From Azospirillum oleiclasticum (GTDB lineage Bacteria > Pseudomonadota > Alphaproteobacteria > Azospirillales > Azospirillaceae), in the NCBI RefSeq assembly GCF_013423485.1, contig NZ_JABFFR010000054.1, forward strand, positions 1 to 63,165: a stretch of DNA of 63,165 nucleotides. The letters are read 5' to 3'. Both the position numbers and the translations under genes were made by a program. Of this stretch, positions 34,386 to 42,775 are shown piece after piece (position 1 is the stretch's first letter; each line of letters starts with the position of its first letter). The notes below the pieces were generated by a model. It was not told where the DNA came from. It searched no databases and saw only the letters and a program-made list of their open reading frames with translations.

Positions 34386-36944
34386 ATGCCACTCGACGAC
34401 ACCACCACCCCGCGTTGCGGTTGCGCCCTCTGTTCCGGCCTGATGCAGGACACCGGCATCGGACGCGCGACCACGGGAAGCACGCTCACCGGAAGCACGT
34501 CCGTCGAGGCACAGGGCGCCACCGCCTATTACATCGCCGCCCTGCTGCCGTCGGGCGCGCCGAAATGGGGTTCCTCCACCGCCGGCACCAGCGCCACCGT
34601 CACCTACAGCTTCATGACGGTGGCGCCCTCCTACGCCACCAGCAGCGACCGCTCCGGCTTCGCCACCATGACCGAGGCGCAGAAGACGGCGGTGCGCGCC
34701 GCCCTGGCCACCTGGGCGGAGGTGGCCAACATCACCTTCACCGAGGTGTCGGACAGCGGCTCCGGCGGATCGCTGCGTTTCGGCACCAACGACCAGAACG
34801 GCGTGTCCGCCGGCTACGCCTACTACCCCAGCACCAGCGCACTGGGCGGCGACGTCTATCTGGCCAACGACCAGACGAGCAACGTCTCCCCGACCGCCGG
34901 CACCTACGGCTATCTCACCATCCTGCACGAGATCGGGCACGCCATCGGGCTCAAGCACCCCGGCAACTACAACGCCGGCGGCGGCGGCACCGACGGGCCG
35001 TACCTGCCGTCGGCGGAGGACAGCTACCAATACTCGCTGATGTCCTACTACAGCCACCCGAGCCTCGGCTACAACGGGCTGGCGACCGGGCCGGCGCTCT
35101 ACGACATCGCCGCGATCCAGTATCTCTACGGCGCCAACACCAGCACCCGCACCGGCAACGACACCTACAGCTTCAACGACACCACGACCGCGACGAGCCG
35201 GGCCATCTGGGACGCCGGCGGCACCGACACCATCGACGCCTCCGGCCAGACCGCCGCGGTGACCATCAGCCTGGTCGCCGGAAGCTTCAGCTCCATCGGC
35301 CCGAACGGGTCGGGCGGGCGGGCCGCCAACAACATCGCCATCGCCTATGGCGCCACCATCGAGAACGCCACCGGCGGCAGCGGCAACGACACGCTGACCG
35401 GCAACGGCGGCGTCAACATCCTGACCGGCGGGGCCGGTGACGACACGCTGACCGGCGGGACCGGCAACGACACGCTGGTCGGCGGCACCGGGACCGACGT
35501 GGCGGTGTTTTCCGGAAACCGCGGCGCCTACACGGTCACCGGCTCCGGCACCAGCCTCACCATCACCGGAAGCGACGGCACCGACACGCTGGGCGACATC
35601 GAATTCGCCCAGTTCGCCGACAGCCGCGTCAGCCTGAGCCCGCCCACCATCACCGGCGCCGCCGCGGCCGCACGGACGGTGATCGCCGGCACGACGGTCG
35701 CGGCCTCGACCCTGTTCACCGCCACCGCGCCCGCCGAGTCCACAATCACTCGGTACGAGCTGCGCGACGACACCGCCACCGCCACCAGCGGTTATCTCAC
35801 CCTGTCCGGCGTGACGCAGACGGCGGGCAGCTCCTTCCTCGTCGGCAGCCTGGGCAGCGTCGGATTCGTGGGCGGCTCGGCGGACGGCGCCGACAGCCTG
35901 GCGGTGCGGGCCTACAATGGCACGCTGTGGAGCGACTGGACCACCATCACCGTCACCACCCTGACCAACCGTTCGCCCACGGTCCAGGCCAGCAAGTCCC
36001 TCACCGTCCAGGAGGGGGCCCCGGCCACCGGCCTTGGACTCACCCAGCCCAGCGACCTCGACGGGGATGCGCTGACCATCACCCTGCAGGCCCTGCCGTC
36101 GGGCGGCACGATCCGGCTGGCCGGCGGCACGGAGGTCACCTCCGGCACCGCGCTGTCCGCGACCGACATCGCCGGGCTGACCTTCACCCCGACCACGGGC
36201 TTCAGCGGCAGCGCCGGCAGCCTGTCCTACACGGTGTCGGACGGGCGGGGCGGCACGGCGTCACAGACGGTGGGCCTGCAGGTGGCATCGCTCGCCGGGC
36301 AGCTCGCCGCGTTCAATGCGCTGGCCTATCTGGCTGATTACAGCGATCTCGCCGCCGCCTTCGGCACCGACCAGGCCGCGGCGCGCCAGCACTTCATCAG
36401 CGCCGGCCGTTTCGAGGGGCGCGGCACCGGCAGCTTCGACGCCATCGCCTACATCGCGGTCAACACCGACCTCGCCGCCGCCTTCGGCACGAACCAGACC
36501 GTGGCGACCGAGCATTACATCCGCTATGGCCGCAACGAGGGGCGGCAGACCACCGGCTTCAACGCGCTCGCCTATCTCGCCGGCAACACCGACCTCGTCA
36601 CCGCCTTCGGCACCGACCAGACCGCGGCGCTCCAGCACTACATCAGCTTCGGCCGCACGGAAGGGCGCAGCCAGCTCGACGCCACGTCCTATCTGGCGGC
36701 CAACGGCGACCTGATCGGCGCCTTCGGGCTCGACATATCCCAGGCATCCCGGCACTACATCGTCAACGGCCGCACCGAAGGCCGATCGACCAGCTTCGAC
36801 GCCGCCGCCTACATGCAGGCCAACCCCGATGTCGCCGCCGCATTCGCCGGAAACCTGGCCGGGGCGACCGAGCACTATGTGCTGCACGGCTATTACGAGG
36901 GGCGGCTGACGCGGCCCGCCGGTTCCGGAATGCTGGCCGCCTGA
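34386..36944 (+). CDS. Serralysin-like (M10) RTX metalloprotease with NPDV/EGR repeats
   Basis: The 852-residue protein has a zinc protease domain with HEIGHAIGLKH at 181-191 (zinc ligands H181, H185, H191; catalytic E182) and a Met-turn YSLMSYY at 216-222, as in serralysins. A short RTX block with GGxGNDTL units covers about 330-375. Residues of about 415-630 look like beta-sandwich repeats of the cadherin-like type. Residues 643-842 hold five NPDV/EGR repeats at 39-41-residue spacing. Three cysteines near the N-terminus (C11, C13, C16) are unusual for the family. It should be exported by a type I system. Confidence 0.88.
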   Translation: MPLDDTTTPRCGCALCSGLMQDTGIGRATTGSTLTGSTSVEAQGATAYYIAALLPSGAPKWGSSTAGTSATVTYSFMTVAPSYATSSDRSGFATMTEAQKTAVRAALATWAEVANITFTEVSDSGSGGSLRFGTNDQNGVSAGYAYYPSTSALGGDVYLANDQTSNVSPTAGTYGYLTILHEIGHAIGLKHPGNYNAGGGGTDGPYLPSAEDSYQYSLMSYYSHPSLGYNGLATGPALYDIAAIQYLYGANTSTRTGNDTYSFNDTTTATSRAIWDAGGTDTIDASGQTAAVTISLVAGSFSSIGPNGSGGRAANNIAIAYGATIENATGGSGNDTLTGNGGVNILTGGAGDDTLTGGTGNDTLVGGTGTDVAVFSGNRGAYTVTGSGTSLTITGSDGTDTLGDIEFAQFADSRVSLSPPTITGAAAAARTVIAGTTVAASTLFTATAPAESTITRYELRDDTATATSGYLTLSGVTQTAGSSFLVGSLGSVGFVGGSADGADSLAVRAYNGTLWSDWTTITVTTLTNRSPTVQASKSLTVQEGAPATGLGLTQPSDLDGDALTITLQALPSGGTIRLAGGTEVTSGTALSATDIAGLTFTPTTGFSGSAGSLSYTVSDGRGGTASQTVGLQVASLAGQLAAFNALAYLADYSDLAAAFGTDQAAARQHFISAGRFEGRGTGSFDAIAYIAVNTDLAAAFGTNQTVATEHYIRYGRNEGRQTTGFNALAYLAGNTDLVTAFGTDQTAALQHYISFGRTEGRSQLDATSYLAANGDLIGAFGLDISQASRHYIVNGRTEGRSTSFDAAAYMQANPDVAAAFAGNLAGATEHYVLHGYYEGRLTRPAGSGMLAA
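36312..36911 (+). repeat. Five tandem NPDV/EGR repeat units in the metalloprotease gene
   Basis: Units start at residues 643, 684, 725, 764 and 804. Each has an aromatic or Leu start, Y-L/I-A, a D-L/V turn, AFGTDQ-like segment, H-Y/F and G-R-x-E-G-R. They are more diverged than the four units in the minus-strand RTX gene. Confidence 0.88.
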
Positions 36945-38887
36945 ACGGGGGCCGGCCGGGGGCCGGCACCGGGGGCGTCCGATGCCGCCGCGTTGCCGTC
37001 CAGCGCGTGGGCGAGCGCGGTCCAGGCCCACAGCAGGTTGCGGTGATCCGCCGCACCCCTGCGGTGCTCGTCCCAGCGCGCCGCCAGCCAGGCGGGGTCG
37101 AGCCCGATGCGCGACGCGGCCTCCGCCGGCGGGGCGGGCAGGTGGCGCAGCCAGCGGCCGAGCGGGATGCCGAAGCCCTTCTTGCGGCGCTCCAGCACGC
37201 CGGCCGGCACCAGCGGCGCCAGCGCCTTCCTCAGGATCCATTTGCGGGTGCCGCCGACCACCCCCAGGGTGCGGCCGTGCAGCTTCACCGCGGCCGGCAG
37301 CCGCCGCACGTAGTCCACCACGTCGCGGTCGAGGAAGGGCGAGCGCACCTCCAGCGAGGTCAGCATGCTCGCCCGGTCGATCTTGGTCAGCATGTTCTCG
37401 CCAAGATAATAGCGGCCGTAGAACTCCAGGCTGCGGTCGATGTCGTCGCGGCTGGCCGAGGCGTGCCACAGCGCCTCGGCCTCCTCGTAGACCTCCGCCG
37501 CGGCCTGCGGCGCGCCGAACAGCCCGGCCAGCTCGCCCACCGCCGCCGGCCCCAGCCAGGACGGCATCCAGTGGGCCGGCGCCTCGCCCAGCCCGCGCAG
37601 CGCGCGCCGGAGCTTGAAGTCGAAGCTCATGTTGCGGTCGGAGCGCGGCAACCGGGCGGCGGCGGCCTCGGCCAGCCGGTGCAGCGGACGCGGCACCAGC
37701 CCGTGGTAGAGCCGCGCCGCCCCCAGCGCGTCGAAGGTGTCGTAGCCGGCGAACAGCTCGTCGCTGCCGTCGCCGGACAGCGCCACCGTCACCCGCTCGC
37801 GCGCGAAGACCGACAGCAGATGGGTGGGCAGCAGCGAGGGGTCGGCGATGGGGTCGTCGATGCGGCGCAGGAGATCCGGGATCAGCGCCGCGGCGGTGTC
37901 CAGGTCCAGCACCTTGCAGCGGTGCTCGGTGCCGTAATGGCGGGCGGCGTCCTCGGCGAAGCCGCTCTCGTCGAAGCTGGGCTCCCGGAAGCCGATGGTG
38001 AAGGTCTTCAGCGCGGCCCCGCCCATCCGGCGCGCCGCCAGCGCCACCACCGCGGTGGAATCGACGCCGCCCGACAGGAAGAAGCCCAGCGGCACGTCGC
38101 TCATCAGCCGCCGCTCCACCGCGCGGTCGAGCAGGCCGCGCAGATCCTCCGCCCAGCGCTCCGGCCCGCCCGGCGGCGGGTCGTCCGGCACCATGCGGTA
38201 GGCCCAGTACTCGCGCACCTCGCCACGCGCCGCGGCCAGGTCCCAGACCATGGTGCAGCCGCCGGGCAGCTTGCGGATGGCCCGGTGGATGGTCCGCGGC
38301 CCGGGCACGAAGCCGTAGGCGAAATATTTGATCAGCGCCGTGTGGTCGAGATCGCCGGACACCGCCGGGTGGCGCAGCAGGGCGCGCGCCTCCGACGCGA
38401 AGGCGAGGCCGCCCGGCGTCTCGGCGTAGAAGAGCGGCTTCTTGCCGAAGCGGTCGCGCGCCAGGAACAGCCGGCCGCGCCGGCGGTCGAGCAGCGCGAA
38501 GGCGAACATGCCGTTCAGCCGCTCCACCATCCCCTCGCCCCATTCGCGGTAGGCGTGCAGCAGCGCCTCGGTGTCGGAATGGTCAGTGCGGAAGCGGTGG
38601 CCGGCCTGCTCCAGCGCGGTGCGCAGCTCCGGCGCGTTGTAGATCTCGCCGTTGAAGACGATCACCAGATCGCCGTCGGCGGTCTCCATCGGCTGGTGCC
38701 CGCCCTCCAGATCGATGATGGCGAGGCGGCGGAAGCCGAGCCGGACTGGAATGTTGTCGCGACCACCGGTGGGGAGCGTGCCGGCCCAGACACCAGCGTC
38801 GTCCGGACCGCGGTGGAGCAGCGCGTCGCGCATGCCCACGAGATCCGCGTCGGTGCCCGGACCGACGAAACCGGCGATGCCGCACAT
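36893..38887 (-). CDS. asnB: Asparagine synthetase, glutamine-hydrolysing type
   Basis: The 664-residue protein starts MCGIAGFVGPG, so Cys2 is the N-terminal glutaminase nucleophile. It has HRGPDDAG and FNGEIYN of the glutaminase half and the ATP-pyrophosphatase loop SGGVDST at 272-278, with SGDGSDELFAGY later. Such enzymes make asparagine, but in glycan loci relatives often amidate uronic acids or other sugar acids, which would fit the UDP-uronate gene here. The ATG at 38887 is required to expose Cys2. Its 3' end overlaps the convergent metalloprotease gene by 52 bases. Confidence 0.87.
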   Translation of the reverse strand: MCGIAGFVGPGTDADLVGMRDALLHRGPDDAGVWAGTLPTGGRDNIPVRLGFRRLAIIDLEGGHQPMETADGDLVIVFNGEIYNAPELRTALEQAGHRFRTDHSDTEALLHAYREWGEGMVERLNGMFAFALLDRRRGRLFLARDRFGKKPLFYAETPGGLAFASEARALLRHPAVSGDLDHTALIKYFAYGFVPGPRTIHRAIRKLPGGCTMVWDLAAARGEVREYWAYRMVPDDPPPGGPERWAEDLRGLLDRAVERRLMSDVPLGFFLSGGVDSTAVVALAARRMGGAALKTFTIGFREPSFDESGFAEDAARHYGTEHRCKVLDLDTAAALIPDLLRRIDDPIADPSLLPTHLLSVFARERVTVALSGDGSDELFAGYDTFDALGAARLYHGLVPRPLHRLAEAAAARLPRSDRNMSFDFKLRRALRGLGEAPAHWMPSWLGPAAVGELAGLFGAPQAAAEVYEEAEALWHASASRDDIDRSLEFYGRYYLGENMLTKIDRASMLTSLEVRSPFLDRDVVDYVRRLPAAVKLHGRTLGVVGGTRKWILRKALAPLVPAGVLERRKKGFGIPLGRWLRHLPAPPAEAASRIGLDPAWLAARWDEHRRGAADHRNLLWAWTALAHALDGNAAASDAPGAGPRPAPVQAASIPEPAGRVSRPS

Positions 38888-39007
38888 GCGAGGAAACCTT
38901 TTCGGTGGCGCGTCCGGCCCCACCCTAGCAAGCCGGCGGCAGCGGATCACGCGCTTCCGGGCCGGCGGTTTTCGGCGGGGAAGCGGCCGGACGGAGGCGG
39001 GGGCGTT

Positions 39008-39021
39008 TGGAGTCTTGTCGC
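39008..39021 (-). repeat. Iteron copy downstream of repA
   Basis: A perfect copy of the GCGACAAGACTCCA iteron on the minus strand lies between the repA stop and the asnB start, separated from the main cluster by the whole repA gene. Confidence 0.75.
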
Positions 39022-39062
39022 AGCCCCCGGAAGCACCCGACAGCGGGCGATCCGCCCGTGCG

Positions 39063-40001
39063 TCAGCGCGTGATCTGGTGGATCTTGCGCTCGGGAATCG
39101 GCGGCGGGGAAGGGTGCAGGACGAGGCCCAGCTCGTCCACCTCCACCCGCGCGTCGGGATAGACGGCGAGCGCCAGTTGCAGCGCTTCCACGAAGCGCTT
39201 GCGGAAGTCGCGCAGGCGGCTGTAGCCGGCGCCGAACTGCTCGAACACCGCGGGCCAGGTGATCGGCATCGGCCGCGACAGGCTGTGCAGCCGGTAGGCC
39301 AGCCAGATGTAAATGTCGATGGAGGAGCTGTTGTTCTGGATGTGGCGCAGCGCCGGTTCCCAAATGGGCACGGGGTGCGCCTTCAGTTCGCGGAAGAAGG
39401 CTTCGGAGAGCAGAACCCGGTCTTCCCACAGCATCGCCTGCTGGTTGCCGGGGATGGAGGAGAAATGGATGCCGCCCTTGACGATCGAATCCTTCTCGAA
39501 CCCGATGCTGTGGGCGTCCTCCCACGCGAAGGTCAGGTTGCAGGCGGCGATGCGCGAGGCCTGCTCGCGGATGTCACGGTAGGTCTGGCCGCCCACCGAC
39601 AGGCCCATGCGGTCCAGCCATTCGTGCATGCTGCGGCCCAGCTCGACCTCGCGGCTGTCGGTCTGGAGCGCGCGGGTCTGCAAGTAGAGCAGGATCATCC
39701 GGGCCCGGCTGCCGTAGGGCACGCCGTAGAGCTTGAATCCTCCGCCGCGCACCGGCAGTCGACCGGGCTCGATGAGAAGGCGGATGCGGTGTCCCTTGCG
39801 CTCCCACGGCTGGTCGTCGGGCAGACGACGGTGCGGCAGGGCGGTCAACGCAAAGCCCGAATACGTGATGCCGAGGTCCTGGCGCTCCTCCTCCAGCACA
39901 GCCGCGGCAATATCGACCAGCGAGCGCTGGTCGGGATCTGTCTGGAGGGCCTTCGCCTGCTCGCGTCCCATCTGGGTGATCAGGTGGTGGAGCTGTCCCA
40001 T
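39063..40001 (-). CDS. repA: Plasmid replication initiator RepA
   Basis: The 312-residue protein matches the plasmid-encoded RepA family. The C-terminal half has the characteristic order HPVPIWEPALRHI, SIDIYIWLAYRLHSL, ITWPAVFEQFGAGYSRLRDF, a YPDARVEV strand and LHPSPPPI. Such proteins bind iterons and open the origin. The ATG at 40001 is preferred because the in-frame extension runs through the promoter and an iteron. No parA, parB or helicase gene is visible nearby, and the neighbours are glycan genes. Confidence 0.88.
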   Translation of the reverse strand: MGQLHHLITQMGREQAKALQTDPDQRSLVDIAAAVLEEERQDLGITYSGFALTALPHRRLPDDQPWERKGHRIRLLIEPGRLPVRGGGFKLYGVPYGSRARMILLYLQTRALQTDSREVELGRSMHEWLDRMGLSVGGQTYRDIREQASRIAACNLTFAWEDAHSIGFEKDSIVKGGIHFSSIPGNQQAMLWEDRVLLSEAFFRELKAHPVPIWEPALRHIQNNSSSIDIYIWLAYRLHSLSRPMPITWPAVFEQFGAGYSRLRDFRKRFVEALQLALAVYPDARVEVDELGLVLHPSPPPIPERKIHQITR

Positions 40002-40035
40002 GGCTCTGTCGTCTCGGCTTCGACTGTGATGCGGT

Positions 40036-40064
40036 TGTATATCACGGGGTCTGCACAGCAGCAA
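40036..40064 (-). promoter_or_regulatory. Candidate repA promoter, next to an iteron
   Basis: On the minus strand, TTGCTG (40064-40059), 17 bases, TATACA (40041-40036). An iteron (40067-40080) lies two bases beyond the -35, so bound RepA could repress its own transcription. Confidence 0.55.
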
Positions 40065-40066
40065 TT

Positions 40067-40389
40067 TGGAGTCTTGTCGCGCAGACTATTTGTAGGATTA
40101 TTTGAATCACCTACTTGTTTGAGCGACAAGACTCCAGTAGAGACTCGCGAGTCGCGCGACAAAACTCCAGATTGCGTGCGACAAGACTCCAGCGGATAGC
40201 TTGCTCCGTCTGTGGATGGTGGATTCGACGCGACAAGACTCCAGCCGAAAACTTTGTCCGGCAAGGCGAATCGGAGTCGAACCGGTGGATCCCGGCGACT
40301 CGGATGCGAATCGGTGGGGCGGGTGGAGCAGCCCCCGCGTGGCTGTGACCAGGGCCGGGCCGCCCTCCGGAGGGCGCGACAAGACTCCA
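40067..40389 (+). repeat. Iteron cluster (six copies)
   Basis: Copies of GCGACAAGACTCCA lie at 40067-40080 (minus), 40123-40136, 40156-40169 (one mismatch), 40178-40191, 40230-40243 and 40376-40389 (plus). The last copy is 146 bases from its neighbour and only about 50 bases before the manC promoter. Confidence 0.88.
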
Positions 40390-40435
40390 AACCCGACGGC
40401 CCGTTCCTTGTCCCCGTCCGCTCCCGCCCCCCGCC

Positions 40436-40464
40436 TTGTGGCGGGGCGGGAGCGCGGTCTATAA
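40436..40464 (+). promoter_or_regulatory. Candidate promoter of the manC operon
   Basis: TTGTGG (40436-40441), a 17-base spacer and CTATAA (40459-40464); the -10 ends 26 bases before the manC ATG. The sequence CTATAAGG is the same as in the promoter at 12345. Confidence 0.5.
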
Positions 40465-40490
40465 GGGCCGCGCGGCATGATGGTGGTGGC

Positions 40491-41960
40491 ATGAACAACT
40501 CGTCCCCGGAGCGCAAGATCCTTCCCGTCCTGTTGTCCGGCGGGTCCGGATCCCGGCTGTGGCCGATGTCGCGGGAGCTCTACCCCAAGCAGCTCCTGAA
40601 CCTCTGCTCCGACCGCTCGATGATCCAGGACACGGCCGCCCGCGTCGCCGATTCCGCACGCTTCGCGCCGCCGCTGGTGGTCTGCAACCAGGAGCACCGC
40701 TTCGTCATCGCCGAGCAGTTCCGCGCCATCGGCTGCCCGCCCCGCGCCATCGTGCTGGAGCCGTTCGGCCGCAACACCGCCGCGGCCTGCGCGGTGGCGG
40801 CACTGATGGCGGCGGCCGACGACCCGGACGCGCTGCTGCTGGTGCTGCCGGCCGACCATCTGATCCAGGACACCGGCGCCTTCCGCCGCGCCGTCGACCG
40901 CGCCGCCCTGGCCGCGGCGGCGGGCCGGCTGGTCACCTTCGGCATCACCCCGACCGCACCGGAGACCGGCTACGGCTACATCCGCCGCGGCGGCGCGCTG
41001 ACCGGACCGGAGGGGGCCGGACCGGAGGGGGCGGGGCTGGAGGGCGTCTTCGAGGTCGCCGCCTTCGTGGAGAAGCCGAACCGCGCGGTGGCGGAGGGGT
41101 ATCTGGCCGACGGCGGCTACGCCTGGAACAGCGGCATGTTCCTGTTCCCCGCCGCGGTCCTGCTGGCCGAGCTGGAGCGCCACGCCCCGGCGGTGCTGGA
41201 GGCGGCGCGCGCAGCGCTGGCCGCCGGCAGCGCCGACCTCGACTTCTTCCGCCTGGACCCCGCGGCCTTCGGCCGTGCCCCCGACCTGGCCATCGACGTG
41301 GCGGTCATGGAGCGCACGGACCGCGCGGCCGTCGTTCCCTGCGAGCTGGGCTGGACCGACGTCGGCGTCTGGTCCGCCCTGTGGGAGGTCGGGGCCAGGG
41401 ACGCCGCCGGCAACGTGCTGCTGGGCGACGTGGTGGCGGAGGGGGCGTCCGGCTGCTACGTGCGCAGCGAGCACCACCTGACCGCCCTCGTCGGCATCGA
41501 GGACGCCGTCGTCGTGGTCACCGACGACGCCGTGCTGGTCGCCGCCAAGGACCGCGCCCAGGACGTCAAGAAGGTCGTCGACCGGCTGAAGAAGGCCGGC
41601 CGGTCCGAGCCGGTCAGCCACCGCAAGGTGCACCGCCCCTGGGGCTCCTACCGGTCGGTGCACGCGGGCGAGCGTTTCCAGGTGAAGGAGCTGTCGGTCG
41701 CCCCCGGCGCGCGGCTGTCGCTGCAGCGCCATCACCACCGCGCCGAACATTGGGTGGTGGTGAACGGCACCGCGCTGGTCACCCGCGGCGAGGAGCAGGT
41801 CTTCGTCTACGAGAACCAGTCCATCTACATCCCCATCGGCGCCGTGCACCGGCTGGAGAATCCCGGCAAGGTGCCGCTGACCATCATCGAGGTGCAGTCG
41901 GGCTCCTACCTCGGCGAGGACGACATCGTCCGCCTCGACGATTCCTACGGCCGCGGCTGA
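40491..41960 (+). CDS. manC: Mannose-1-phosphate guanylyltransferase / mannose-6-phosphate isomerase
   Basis: This bifunctional enzyme makes GDP-mannose, a donor for mannose, fucose or rhamnose-type sugars. The 489-residue protein has the nucleotidyltransferase loop LLSGGSGSRLWPMSRELYPKQ, the metal/sugar site FGRNTAAA and VLPADHLI, the FVEKPN motif and, at the C-terminus, the cupin isomerase with PWGSYRSV, LQRHHHRAEHWVVV and SIYIPIGAVHRLENPG. A short GPEGAGPEGAG insertion near residue 175 is low complexity. The ATG at 40491 follows the promoter closely. Confidence 0.93.
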   Translation: MNNSSPERKILPVLLSGGSGSRLWPMSRELYPKQLLNLCSDRSMIQDTAARVADSARFAPPLVVCNQEHRFVIAEQFRAIGCPPRAIVLEPFGRNTAAACAVAALMAAADDPDALLLVLPADHLIQDTGAFRRAVDRAALAAAAGRLVTFGITPTAPETGYGYIRRGGALTGPEGAGPEGAGLEGVFEVAAFVEKPNRAVAEGYLADGGYAWNSGMFLFPAAVLLAELERHAPAVLEAARAALAAGSADLDFFRLDPAAFGRAPDLAIDVAVMERTDRAAVVPCELGWTDVGVWSALWEVGARDAAGNVLLGDVVAEGASGCYVRSEHHLTALVGIEDAVVVVTDDAVLVAAKDRAQDVKKVVDRLKKAGRSEPVSHRKVHRPWGSYRSVHAGERFQVKELSVAPGARLSLQRHHHRAEHWVVVNGTALVTRGEEQVFVYENQSIYIPIGAVHRLENPGKVPLTIIEVQSGSYLGEDDIVRLDDSYGRG

Positions 41961-42001
41961 GGCGGCGCGCCGGGGAGGGAGCCGGGGAAGGGAGACGGGC
42001 G

Positions 42002-42775
42002 GTGCGGGTCGGCGACACCGTGCGCAAGGCGCTGAAGCTGCTCCGGCTGCTGCCGGAGCCGCTGTTCCGGCGCGGGCTGGCGCACGGGGTGGCGGCGGCG
42101 GTGGAGCACCGGGCGGCCCTGGCCGGGCTGGCCCCGGCCACGGTGATCGACGTCGGCGCCCACCGCGGCCAGTTCTCGCTGCTGGCGGCGGCGCTCTTCC
42201 CCGACGCCGCCATCCACGCCCTGGAGCCGCAGCCGGAGGCCGCCGACGCCTATGCCCGGCTGTTCGCCGGCAACCCGCGGGTGCGGCTGCACCGGGTCGC
42301 CGCCGCCGAGCGGGCGGGGGAGGCGGTGCTGCACTTGGCGCGCCGCAGCGACTGTTCCTCCCTGCTGCCGATCGGGGCCGGTCAGCTCCGCTTCGCGCCG
42401 GACAGCGCCCCGGCGGGGACGCGGAGCGTGCCGGTCGCCACGCTGGACGGGCTGTTCCCGGCCGACACCATCGCCCGGCCCTGCCTGCTCAAGCTCGATG
42501 TGCAGGGCGGCGAGCTGGCGGCACTGCGCGGCGCCGGGCGGCTGCTGGGCGCGGTCGACCATGTCTACGCCGAGCTGTCCTTCCGGCCGCTCTACGACGG
42601 CCAGCCGCTCGCCCACGAGCTGGTGGCCCACCTCGCCGCCCAGGGCTTCGGGCTGGCCGGGGTGGGGGTGGCGACGCGCGACGCCGCGGGTGCCTGCGTG
42701 CAGGCCGACCTGCTGTTCCGCCAGGTGGCCAGTGGGCGGGTGGAAGGCGGGCGGGTGGACGGCGGGTCGGGATGA
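42002..42775 (+). CDS. FkbM family methyltransferase
   Basis: The 257-residue protein has the SAM-binding motif TVIDVGAHRGQFSLL, HALEPQPEAADAY and the late LKLDVQGGELAAL typical of FkbM O-methyltransferases. It starts with GTG at 42002 after an AAGGGAG ribosome binding site, 41 bases after manC. The stop overlaps the next ATG (ATGA). It may methylate a mannose-derived sugar made by this operon, which is inference from position. Confidence 0.82.
   Translation: MRVGDTVRKALKLLRLLPEPLFRRGLAHGVAAAVEHRAALAGLAPATVIDVGAHRGQFSLLAAALFPDAAIHALEPQPEAADAYARLFAGNPRVRLHRVAAAERAGEAVLHLARRSDCSSLLPIGAGQLRFAPDSAPAGTRSVPVATLDGLFPADTIARPCLLKLDVQGGELAALRGAGRLLGAVDHVYAELSFRPLYDGQPLAHELVAHLAAQGFGLAGVGVATRDAAGACVQADLLFRQVASGRVEGGRVDGGSG

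Larger units (their letters stand above)
40002..40435 (+). other. Candidate iteron-type replication origin (oriV)
   Basis: This gene-free region upstream of repA holds six copies of the GCGACAAGACTCCA iteron, an AT-rich stretch at about 40084-40120 that could be the unwinding element, a perfect palindrome GACTCGCGAGTC at 40142-40153, and TGTGGATGG at 40211-40219, which matches seven of nine bases of a DnaA box. Iteron starts at 40123, 40156, 40178 and 40230 are 33, 22 and 52 bases apart, close to whole helical turns. This is the classic layout of an iteron plasmid origin. Confidence 0.75.

Noticed and set aside
40067..40389. Short direct repeats considered as CRISPR or attachment sites
   Set aside because: The units are 14 bp with variable spacing and lie upstream of repA, which fits iterons. 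No cas gene or integrase is present.
42002..42775. Reading the second FkbM gene as part of a longer protein with manC
   Set aside because: The upstream part is the shifted frame of manC; the GTG at 42002 has its own ribosome binding site.
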